Of a stretch of 64,000 nt of DNA, positions 7,141 to 17,400 are shown piece after piece; the stretch's first letter is position 1; every line of letters starts with the position of its first letter. The position numbers were made by a program, and so were the translations under genes. The notes below the pieces were generated by a model. That model saw nothing but the letters and a program-made list of their open reading frames with translations. It made no database searches and was not told the DNA's origin. The stretch comes from Flavobacterium degerlachei (GTDB lineage Bacteria > Bacteroidota > Bacteroidia > Flavobacteriales > Flavobacteriaceae): contig NZ_FNMV01000007.1 in the NCBI RefSeq assembly GCF_900106645.1, positions 124,001-188,000 of the forward strand, given 5' to 3'.

Positions 7141-9291
7141 ATGAATAATATTAAACATATAAAATATAGTATTGATAAAGACGGTATTGCAATCTTAACT
7201 TGGGATGTGGCAGATTCTCCGGTAAATATCATGAATGAGGTTGCTATGGCTGAATTCTTTTCGACTATAAATCAAGCTATAGAAGATGACGCTGTAAAAG
7301 GTATTGTTATTGCTTCCGCCAAAAAAGACTTTATTGCTGGTGGCGATTTGAAATGGTTTTTGAATTATGATAAATCCAAAGAGGAATGTTTTGAGATGCT
7401 GATGCAGACTAATACTCATTTAAGGAAAATCGAAACTTGTGGCAAACCTGTCGTAGCAGCGATAAATGGTTTAGCACTTGGAGGAGGTTGTGAAGTCGCT
7501 TTGGCATGCCATCATAGGATTATGAGTAATCATCCCAAAAGTCAGATAGGATTGGTAGAATGTTCTGTAGGTCTGTTCCCAGGGGCGGGAGGTACACAAC
7601 GTTTTTTAAGAATGCTGGGTTCACAAAAAACTATTCAATACATTACACAATCTAAAAAATTAACGGCAGAACAAGCCTTAAAAGATGGACTTGTAGATGC
7701 AGTTTGTAGTCCAGAAGACGATATTATTGCGTTGGCAAAAAATTGGATTTTAACCAAAGGAACATGCGAGCAACCTTGGGATAATAAAAGATTTAAAGTT
7801 CCTGGAACTCCATTGGGTGTAGGGCAGGTTTCAGGTGTAAGTGAGTTTTTTAGTGTTGCTAATGCCATGGCTTATAAAACAACACACGGGAATTTACCAC
7901 ATATTAAAAATGTACTGAGTGCTATTTATTACGGCGCAGCTTGCCATATTAATAAAGCATTAGAAGTTGAAGCGAGGTATTTTGTAGATACTTTATTTAG
8001 TAAAGAAACTAAAAATATAATTCGAGCTTCCTTTCTTTATATTAACGATGCGGCTAAAGGAAAGTCGAAACCCAAAGGCTATGATACTGTCATTTTCAAA
8101 AAAATTGGTGTTATAGGAGCAGGAATGATGGGAGCAGGAATAGCTTATGTAAATGCTAAGGCTGGATTAGAGGTTGTTCTAAAAGATGTGAGTTTAGAAA
8201 AAGCGGAAAACGGGAAAGACTATGTAAAAGCGCAAGAACAGAAAAAGCTGGAAAACGGATTGACGACCAGGGATAAAATAGAGGCCTTGCTTCAAAAAAT
8301 TCAACCTTCAGATTCCGATTCCGATTTAGCCATTTGTGATTTAGTTATTGAAGCTGTTTTTGAAAATGAAAAACTCAAAAATTCAGTTACAAAAGAAACA
8401 GAAAAAGTAATTCAAGAGGATGTAATTTATGCTTCAAATACATCAACAATTCCAATATCAAAACTAGCGGAAGCCTCTTCTAAACCTGATAAATTTATTG
8501 GATTGCATTTCTTTTCACCAGTAGAAAAAATGCCTTTGGTGGAGGTTATTGTAGGTAAAGAAACCAGCGATAAAACTTTGGCGGCAGCCATAGATTATGT
8601 AATTGCGATTAGAAAAGTGCCTATAATAGTAAATGATGGTCGCGGATTTTTTACATCCAGAGTATTCGGGAAATATATCAATGAGGGAATAGCCATGCTT
8701 ACAGAAGGTGTTCCGCCAGCTGTAATAGAAAATGTGGCTAAAAAAATAGGGATGCCAGTGGGACCATTAGCAGTTTCGGATGAGGTTAACTTGAAACTAA
8801 TGTTGGATATTATGAGTGAAGACCCAAATTTAACGGCTCACGAAATTCAATTGAAGAATACTTTAGCAACAATTATCGAAGTTCATGGAAGAACTGGTAA
8901 AAAAGAAGGGAAAGGATTTTATGATTATCCCAAAAACGAGAAAAAATCAATTTGGAAAGAATGGACTAAAATTTATCCTCCCCAAGCTGATTTTGAAGAA
9001 GAAGAAGTTGGTAAACGATTGTTATTTGCAATGGTTATCGATTCGTATAAATGTTTAGATTCGGGCGTAATTAGGGAACCTAAAGACGCGGATGTAGGCT
9101 CTATTTTAGGATTGGGTTTTCCCATTCATACAGGAGGAGTAATGTCGTACATTGATTATGTGGGAGCAGAGGAATTTGCTGTATACAGTGAAAAATTAGC
9201 ACTTAAGTACGGAGAGCGATTTGCTTTACCTGATAGCTTAAAGAAACGAATCGAAAAAGCAGGAACTGGTCGCGTTTTCTATAATAATTGA
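7141..9291 (+). CDS. fadB: Multifunctional enoyl-CoA hydratase / 3-hydroxyacyl-CoA dehydrogenase
   Basis: The 716-residue fusion carries out the second and third steps of beta-oxidation. The crotonase half (about residues 1-290) has the GGGCEVALACHH oxyanion segment and the ECSVGLFPGAGGTQR catalytic region. The dehydrogenase half has the NAD-binding loop IGVIGAGMMGAGIAY (about 322-336) and the family motif HFFSPVEKMPLVEV, followed by the C-terminal dehydrogenase domain. The length is normal for FadB/FadJ. It follows the thiolase and precedes the acyl-CoA dehydrogenase by 31 bases, forming one transcription unit. Confidence 0.95.
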   Translation: MNNIKHIKYSIDKDGIAILTWDVADSPVNIMNEVAMAEFFSTINQAIEDDAVKGIVIASAKKDFIAGGDLKWFLNYDKSKEECFEMLMQTNTHLRKIETCGKPVVAAINGLALGGGCEVALACHHRIMSNHPKSQIGLVECSVGLFPGAGGTQRFLRMLGSQKTIQYITQSKKLTAEQALKDGLVDAVCSPEDDIIALAKNWILTKGTCEQPWDNKRFKVPGTPLGVGQVSGVSEFFSVANAMAYKTTHGNLPHIKNVLSAIYYGAACHINKALEVEARYFVDTLFSKETKNIIRASFLYINDAAKGKSKPKGYDTVIFKKIGVIGAGMMGAGIAYVNAKAGLEVVLKDVSLEKAENGKDYVKAQEQKKLENGLTTRDKIEALLQKIQPSDSDSDLAICDLVIEAVFENEKLKNSVTKETEKVIQEDVIYASNTSTIPISKLAEASSKPDKFIGLHFFSPVEKMPLVEVIVGKETSDKTLAAAIDYVIAIRKVPIIVNDGRGFFTSRVFGKYINEGIAMLTEGVPPAVIENVAKKIGMPVGPLAVSDEVNLKLMLDIMSEDPNLTAHEIQLKNTLATIIEVHGRTGKKEGKGFYDYPKNEKKSIWKEWTKIYPPQADFEEEEVGKRLLFAMVIDSYKCLDSGVIREPKDADVGSILGLGFPIHTGGVMSYIDYVGAEEFAVYSEKLALKYGERFALPDSLKKRIEKAGTGRVFYNN

Positions 9292-9322
9292 AAGACTACA
9301 AACTATAAAAAAATAAAACAAC

Positions 9323-10495
9323 ATGCTACAGAACATATTATTAGAACGAAAAATTTATGCATCAGAAGAACATAAGATGATGCAAGCCATGATTCAAGAG
9401 TTCATTGCAAATGAAGTTTTGGATCAAGTAGATGAATGGGAGAAAAACGGTATGGTAAGTCGAGAAATATGGAAACGTGCTGGAGAATTAGGACTATTGT
9501 GTATCGATATGCCTGAAGCATACGGTGGGGGAGGATTAGATTTTACATTTAATGCTTTGTTAATTGAAGAGTTTGCAAAAAAGGGAATAAGTGGTCCTGG
9601 ATTTTCTTTGCATTCTGATATTGTTGCTCCTTATTTATTGAATTACGGAACCGAGGCACAAAAACAAAAATACTTGCCATTAATGGCCAAAGGCGATATA
9701 ATTACTGCGATAGGAATGACCGAACCTAATTGCGGAAGTGATTTGAAAGCACTTCGTACAACTGCAGTTGATAAAGGGGATCATTATTTAGTAAATGGAC
9801 AGAAAACCTTTATCACCAATGGATTTATGTGTGACATGGCAATTGTAGCGGTAAAAACCAATCCAAATACTGAAGAGGAAGGAGTTACCTTGCTTATTAT
9901 GGAATCTTCAATTGAAGGGTTTACCAAGGGGATTCCATTTAAAAAAATAGGAATGAAGTCTCAGGATACTTGTGAGTTGTTTTTTGATAATGTAAAAGTG
10001 CCGAAGGAAAACCGACTTGGTGACGAAAAAATGGGGTTTAAAATCATGATGAAGGAGTTGGCTCGAGAACGATTAACGGTTGGTATTTTTGCAGTAGCAA
10101 CTGCAGAGGGTGCCATTGAAAGTACTGTTGAATACACGACGCAACGTACCGCTTTTAATACGCCTATTGCCGGATTTCAAAATACACAGTTTAAATTGGC
10201 AGAGTGCAGCACGCAAATGCAAATACATCAGACTTTTCTAGATCGCTGCATCGAATTATTAGTAGATCATAAACTAACATCTGAAAGTGCTTCAATGATT
10301 AAATACTCGGCAACTGATATGTGCGGAAATGTAGTCGATCAATGCTTGCAACTATTTGGCGGTTACGGCTATATGTGGGATTATCCAATTGCCAGAATGT
10401 ATGCTGATAATCGTGTGGCGCGTATTTATGCGGGAACCAATGAAATCATGAAAATACTAATAGCACGTGGATTATTTAAAGACATTTTAAAATAA
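9323..10495 (+). CDS. Acyl-CoA dehydrogenase, long-chain/isovaleryl type
   Basis: This 390-residue flavoenzyme catalyses the first oxidation of beta-oxidation. FAD-binding signatures are present (GMTEPNCGSDLKALRTTA and FITNGFMCD). Near the C-terminus the usual YEGT glutamate of medium-chain enzymes is replaced (RIYAGTNEIMKIL). Long-chain and isovaleryl-CoA dehydrogenases share this pattern and place the base on an earlier helix; here that region is ARERLTVGIFAVATAEGAIE. A long-chain type is therefore favoured. The stop overlaps the thioesterase ATG (TAATG). Confidence 0.93.
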   Translation: MLQNILLERKIYASEEHKMMQAMIQEFIANEVLDQVDEWEKNGMVSREIWKRAGELGLLCIDMPEAYGGGGLDFTFNALLIEEFAKKGISGPGFSLHSDIVAPYLLNYGTEAQKQKYLPLMAKGDIITAIGMTEPNCGSDLKALRTTAVDKGDHYLVNGQKTFITNGFMCDMAIVAVKTNPNTEEEGVTLLIMESSIEGFTKGIPFKKIGMKSQDTCELFFDNVKVPKENRLGDEKMGFKIMMKELARERLTVGIFAVATAEGAIESTVEYTTQRTAFNTPIAGFQNTQFKLAECSTQMQIHQTFLDRCIELLVDHKLTSESASMIKYSATDMCGNVVDQCLQLFGGYGYMWDYPIARMYADNRVARIYAGTNEIMKILIARGLFKDILK

Positions 10496-10926
10496 TGGAA
10501 GAACTATTAAAAGAATATAAGGTGATTTCGACCATTAAAGTGCAATGGGGAGATATGGATGCGATGCAGCATGTAAATAATGTGATTTATGTCAAATGGG
10601 GTGAAACGGCGCGGATCGAATATTTTACTGCTCTAGGGGTATTTTCACCCGAACAAAAACAAATTAAATTTGCTCCCATTTTAGGTTTTCAGTCGGTTAA
10701 GTATATTGTTCCAGTTGTATATCCAGATACGATTCACATTGGCACTAAAATGGAAGAAATTAAGGATGACAGATTAGTACTAAAATCCTTTTATTACAGC
10801 GAGAATACGGGAAAGCTGGTAGCCATAAAAACACAGGAAGTAATCCCTTTTGATTATAAAACCCAAAAGAAAATTCCTGTGCCAGAAGAGCTAATTCTCG
10901 AAATAAATAAGCTGGAAGGCTTATGA
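10495..10926 (+). CDS. Acyl-CoA thioesterase, hotdog fold (4HBT family)
   Basis: This 143-residue hotdog protein hydrolyses acyl-CoA to free acid and CoA. The 4HBT motif is clear at about residues 16-40 (QWGDMDAMQHVNNVIY), with the active-site aspartate in the DMDA segment. Its start overlaps the acyl-CoA dehydrogenase stop by one base. Placement at the end of a beta-oxidation operon suggests release of CoA from stalled intermediates. The chain-length preference cannot be read from sequence. YbgC-like naming is possible but not needed. Confidence 0.88.
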   Translation: MEELLKEYKVISTIKVQWGDMDAMQHVNNVIYVKWGETARIEYFTALGVFSPEQKQIKFAPILGFQSVKYIVPVVYPDTIHIGTKMEEIKDDRLVLKSFYYSENTGKLVAIKTQEVIPFDYKTQKKIPVPEELILEINKLEGL

Positions 10927-11147
10927 TCTTTAATTATTATGTACTAAAGTCATTTCCGTTTATAAGTGCTGTTGTATTTTTAAATTAATTGGGATGGCTT
11001 TTTTTTGTGCAAAAGGGAAGGTACTTTACTTAGTTAACAAACAATTAAAGTTGCAATTTTAATTAAGTCTTTTTTAACGCTATAAAGCGAAATTGGATTA
11101 TACACAATTAATTATCGTTTGAGGTTAGAGAAGCCGATTATTGCTAT

Positions 11148-11175
11148 AAAGCCCTGTATAAAGGGCTTTTATTTA
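11148..11175 (+). terminator. Terminator of the beta-oxidation operon
   Basis: AAAGCCC (11148-11154) pairs with GGGCTTT (11163-11169) around an eight-base loop, followed by T-rich sequence. It lies 220 bases after the thioesterase stop. Confidence 0.75.
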
Positions 11176-11394
11176 TATATTTGTTGAAACTTTCTTAAAT
11201 AATGAAAATTATTTTTAATCTTATTTAAGAGTCTATTCTGTTAGTAGTTGTTAGTCAGAGTTTTATAGTATTTATTTGAGATAATCAATTGATTTTATCA
11301 TGTTAAACATTTATAAAAACGGAGTTGAAGTACCTTCAACTATGAAAATAACTTACTTTATTTATTAAAGCAAAACCTTTTAATTCGTTATTCT
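11164..11394 (+). repeat. Duplicated promoter and leader, copy 1
   Basis: This stretch matches 18795-19026 upstream of the second giant gene. Both have TATATTTG, a shared GGCTTTTATTTATATATTTG block, AAAACGGAG, an ATGAAAA 165-166 bases after the -7 box, and the 17-mer CTTTTAATTCGTTATTC. The -7 box probably drives giant gene 1 with a leader of about 240 bases. Confidence 0.7.
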
Positions 11395-11426
11395 CTAGAA
11401 CGCGATGCAATAAAGCTCCGATCCTT

Positions 11427-14400
11427 ATGGTAAAAAAATTACTATTCTTTATACTAACTTATTTAGTAACAAGTTATTCTTATTCACAAACTCCAGACTT
11501 TAAAATACAACATTTACAATTTGATGTTCCTGGTTCTGGGCTAACAATAACGGCTCCTACTAATTTTACTGGTGTTAATGATCTTAAAAAAGCATTTATT
11601 ATAGTAAGTAACAATAGACGTAATGGGGCTGGTCCATTTGGATCAAGCTCTACTATTGAAGCTCGTGGAATGTCTTGTTCTGTTTATTTTTCTAATGCAA
11701 ATACCATTGTGTTTTCTAGAGGTGCCGGTGCTGCAATTACAACGAGGGTCAATATAATGATTGTTGAATATATTGGCTCCGTTGGAGGCCCCAATGAAAT
11801 TATTGTAAGACACAGAGCTGCTGTTACTCCGGTCGCTGGAACAGCCGTTCAGTCGCTGGCAATGAGTGCAACACCAGCCAATATAAATAAATGTATTCCT
11901 TTTTATTCTGTTCAAACAACCGATACCCAAAATGGAGGGGCAGCCAATAGTCTTATGTTGTATTGCTCCGGAACGAATACACTGAATTACCATAGGGGTG
12001 GAGCTACCAATACTGTAAGTGCCAGAGTTGAAGTTGTAGAGTTTACAGGTAGTAATTGGTCTGTAGGTCATGGAGACTCTGGAACTGGCGGAAGTGATTC
12101 AGGAACAATTACTCTGAACAGCTCGGCCACAGGAACAGGGGGAAGTATATTTGACGTAGGCTCCTATAGCAATGCGTTCATTTGGCATACCTATAAAGGT
12201 GACAGTAATAGCGGTGCTAATGAAGCCATTGCTGATAACTATCCTATATATACTCCTAATGGAACCACTAAAGTAAATTGGAATTTTAATGCTAATCACG
12301 ATGGCTCCTCAGAGCGACATTTCGTACATGTACTAGTAAATTCTAGTATGAATGTGACTCGATTTTCAGACACTCAAAGCTTAGCAAATGAATCGATTAT
12401 AGATATCTCTACGGCTGGCTTGACGGATTTGGGACAATCTCTTATTTTGGGAAGTTCGTATACAAGTGGAACGGGTACTGCTTATGGTAGAGGGTGGAGG
12501 AATTATTATTTTAATTCACTAAATGAAGCAGCTCACTGGTCCCACAGAAGTGGAAATACATTGGTTCATGAAATACAAATAATTGACTTTATAGGGTTGT
12601 CGATATGCCCATATATTATTAGAACTACTCCTAGATCAAGAAATGGTGCAGGGACATTAACTCTTAATGCTAAAGCTTCTGCAGGCACCCTGAACTGGTA
12701 CGCTGCTTCAACTGGAGGAACCTCATTGGGAACGGGTACAAGTTTTATTACTCCTAGTATTTCAACAACCACAACTTATTATGTTGATGTGACAAATAAT
12801 GGGTGTACATCTGCAACCAGAACTGCCGTTCTTGCAACAATCAATTCTCCGCTAAATGTAACTCCGTCTACACTTGACTTTGGCTATGTTCCAAGTGGAA
12901 GTACTTCTTCGACAAATAACTATACTTTATCGGGGCAATACTTAAGTAGTTATCCAGGAAATATAACTGTAACAGCTCCCAGTAATTTTCAAGTGTCATT
13001 ATCTCCCAGTTCAGGTTTTAGCTCTTCGTTAATCGTTCCGTTTTCAACTGCAAATCTTTCTGAAACAATAATTTACGTTCAGTTTCTACCAACAGTAACA
13101 GGTGTTGCATATACTGGAGATATAACTAATTCGGGAGGAGGAGGGACAGCCGAAGTCACAGTTAATGGAAGTTCAATGGACCTATGCGATTCAAATGGAA
13201 ATATGGAATATAGTACTAGTATAACATCAATTAACTTTAATACGATAAGTAACACTAGTGCGAAACCATCCAGTTATAGTGATTATACTTCCCAAATAAC
13301 GGATGTTAAACCTGGTAGTTCTTATCCCTTGGTGGTTAACATAAATACAGATGGAGACTATACTGTATTCGGAAAGGCATGGATAGATTGGAATCAGGAT
13401 GGAGATTTTGAAGATGCTAATGAAACGTTTGACCTTGGTAGTGCAACTAACGTACCCAACGGGTCAACCGATGGAAGTCCTAAAAGTATAACTATTCCCT
13501 GTGGTGCAGCCATTGGTAAAACCCGTATGCGAGTTTCAGCAAAATGGCAAGTTGGTTCGAATTCTTGTGATAAAGGTTTTGATGGTGAAGTAGAGGATTA
13601 TACGTTGAATATAGTTCAGGTTACACCGACAACCACAGCCTCAGCAATTTGTATAGGATCTACTGCTTCCTTGTCTGCTGCCGGAGCTGTCTCCGGAGAA
13701 AAATACCGCTGGTATAACGCAACTGTTGGAGGTACATTGTTGAAAACAAGTCCTGACAATTCTGATAACAGCTACACAACCGAGGTGCTTGTGGAAACGG
13801 CCATTTATTGGGTTTCAATTCTTAATGCAGGGGGATGCGAAAGTACACGTACAAAAGTTACTGCCACAATAAACCCTATACCCTCTGAACCAGGGGCAAT
13901 AACCGGAACAGCAACACAATGTCCAGCATTAGCGAGTCAGACTTATAGTATTTCAGCAGTAGCGAACGCCTCAACTTATAATTGGACCGTACCCACTGGA
14001 TGGTCAATTACAGCAGGATCAGGAACAACATCTATTACAGTGACAACAGGAAGTGCGGGTCAAAATGGAAACATCACCGTAACAGCAGGCAACTCTTGCG
14101 GAACGAGTTCAGCTCAATCCTTGGCAGTAACAGTTAGTCCAGCAGCACCAGTAACACCCGGAACAATCACAGGAACAGCAACACAATGTCCATCATTAGC
14201 AGGTGAGAGTTATAGCATCTCCAACGTAAATAACGCGTCAACTTATACTTGGACGGTACCAACAGGATGGGCGATAACTGCTGGTCAAAACACAACGTCT
14301 ATTACTGTAACAACAGGAAGTGTCAGTCAAAACGGAAACATTACTGTGACTGCAGCCAACACCTGTGGAACGAGTTCAGCTCAAACCTTGGCAGTAACAG

Positions 14401-17400
14401 TTAATGCTGCAAGCGTTGGCGGTACAGCATCCGCCAACCAGAATATTTGCAGCGGAAGTACTCCAACAAATATCACTTTATCAGGTCAAACTGGTACTAT
14501 CCAATGGCAATCGTCTTCCGATAACACTACTTTTACTAATATTGCAAGCGCGACCGCATCGACTTTAACGGGATCTCAAATGGGGATACTTACTGCGACA
14601 ATGTATTATCGTGCTGTTGTAACAAGTGAAGTTTGTACTTCGGCTAATTCCAATACTATAATTGTAACAGTTAACGCAATAGCTACAATTACTGGCACGA
14701 CAGCTGGTTCAAGAACTGGAACCGGAACGGTAACTTTGGGTGCCACCGCTTCTGTTGGTGATATTAATTGGTATGCTACAGCTAGCGGAGGTGTATCTCT
14801 GGGATCAGGAGAAACTTTTAATACACCAGCTATTTCGTCTACCACCAGTTATTATGCTGAGGCAACTAACGGTGTTTGCACGGCCGTGTCTAGAAATAAA
14901 GTAGTTGCAAGTGTTACTATTGAAGTTAGTGGTCCGTTACTTGATTTGGGAATTCTTACCAACTTTGCTGCCTATACGGTTGCTGGTGCAGTTACGAATT
15001 CAGGAACGTCAACAGTGAGTGGTGATATAGGTTCAAATAATGGCGTTATTACAGGTTTTGGAGCACCTACAACAGCAGGTACAATTTACAATGCTGATGC
15101 TACAACCGCTCAAGCTAAAATTGATCTACTTAGAGTTTATATTCATCTTAGTGATGTATTTGTAACAAATACAACTCATGCCGCAGCTTTTGGAGGCGAA
15201 ACTCTAACAGCTGGTGTATATGCGATTGCAGGTGCAGGTTCCTTAACAGGGCCAATAACATTAGACGGTCAAGGAAATGCTAATGCTATATTTATTATTA
15301 AATTCGAAGGAGCTTTTACAGTAGCGGCAAATTCTAAAATTATTTTAGCTAACGGCGCTCGTGCTTGCAACGTTTTTTGGATAGCTCAAGGTGCAATTTC
15401 GGCTGGTGCTTCAAGTGATTTAAAGGGAACTCTTATTGCATACCCAGGTGCTATTACCGTTCCTACAGGTAGTAATCTCGAAGGAAGAATGCTTTCTTCA
15501 AGTGGGGCAATAAATTTTGGTCCTGGAGCACTATCGGTACCAGAAGGACCCATAGCTATTCCTATTAAATGCGATAATAGCTGTAATAATAACATCTTAG
15601 GGACAGTTGCCAATTTTGTACTCTTTACAAGTGCTGGTGCTGTTGCAAATAATGGACCTTCAGGTATAGTTGGTGACATTGGTTCAGATAGTGGAGCTAT
15701 AAGCGGATTTGAAAGTTCAACAATTGAAGGATCTTTTTATAATGTTGATGCCGTAACGGCTCAAGCTAAAATAGATTTGCAAGCGGCTTATACACAGCTT
15801 ATTGATACTCCGTCAACAAATACAACTCACACTCCTGCATTTGGGGGTGGAGAGACATTAACGGCAGGAGTTTATTCTATTGGCGGAGCGGGATCTTTAG
15901 CAGGAACACTTACCTTAGATGGCCAAGGTGACCCAGATGCATTATTCATTTTAAGATTTACTGGTGCATTTGCGACTGCTGCACAATCTAAGGTGATTTT
16001 AACAAATGGAGTACGTCGTTGTAATGTTTTTTGGATAGCGGAAGGTGCCATTTCAATGGGTGCATTTAGTTATATGAAAGGGACACTTATTGCTCACGGT
16101 GGTGCCAATACAATGGGGGCTAATGGAAATCTTGAAGGAAGAATGCTATCTACTGCTGGGGCTATAGGTTTTAGTACTGGTGTAATCTATAACAATACAC
16201 TATGCTTTAATGAACCTATAAACAAATGGAAGGGAACTATTAACACTATTTGGAATATACCAGGAAACTGGACACGAAATATTGTTCCTGCGGCCGATGA
16301 TAATATTATTTTTGATGAGGCTCCTGTGAATCATTGCTTCATGTATCAAGACCGTTCAGTAACTAATATTACTAATGCACAATCTCTATATGGAGTTGTT
16401 CTTAATGGTAATAAACTTACATTAAAAGGAGATTTCTTATTCTCTAATGGGGCTACAATATATGCTTCTGCGGTAAATTCTACAATTCAATTTTCTGGAT
16501 CGACAGTTCAAACAATTAACAGCAGTGAGTTTAAAAACAATGAAGTTTATAATCTGAATATTAATAATTCGAATAATGTAGTACTTAACGGAAACCTTCG
16601 ATTGTTAAATAAGTTAACTACTACAACAGGATTATTGGATGCATTTACAAATGCTCCTTTAATATCATATGCTGGAAGTGACGTACAAACTATTGAGAGC
16701 AATCAATTTCTAGGAGAAAAAGTATATGATCTTACAGTAGATAATACAGTAGGAGTTAAGCTAAATACTAATTTTAGCATTACGAACACTCTATTAATCA
16801 ACGCAAATAAAATAGTTTCAGTTTCCCCTTTATATCAGCTTACGGCAATGGAAACCATTAGCAATAATGCTGGTGCCTCTGGGCTTGTGTTGAAATCAGA
16901 TGCAACTGGAACCGCCTCTTTATTACATAATTCGAATAATGTACCTGCTACTGTACAGCGTTATATTAGCGGTCCTGTAGAAGGCTGGCATTTTCTTTCT
17001 TCGCCAGTATCTAATCAAGCCATTAGTGGTTCGTGGTTGCCTGTAGGTAGTTATGGAACGGGTGATCCTGCTACAGGAACAGGATATGACTTGTATTTAT
17101 GGGATGAACCATCCTTCAGTTTTAAATACAAACAAGACGCTAGTTCCATAGGTTGGAATTCAGTACATCCTGAAGTTAATTTTACTGTTGGTCGAGGCTA
17201 TCTTTATTCGGTACAAGAAACTAATCCTACAAAAGAGTTTTTGGGGAATTTAAATAATGGATCAGTAAATTATCCAATTACGAGTACTGCGACATTAGAT
17301 CCAGCACTAGTTGAGCTTAGAGGATTCAACCTAGTAGGTAATCCGTATCCTTCTTCGGTAGATTGGCAGGCAGCTTCGGGTTGGGATCGAACTTTATTAG

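Larger units (their letters stand above)
10927..11426. other. Intergenic region between the beta-oxidation operon and giant gene 1
   Basis: These 500 bases hold the operon terminator at 11148-11169, a candidate -7 box (TATATTTG, 11176-11183) and a long leader shared with giant gene 2. An eight-codon open frame (MKITYFIY, 11342-11368) lies in the leader. The stretch 10927-11140 shows nothing recognisable. Confidence 0.6.
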
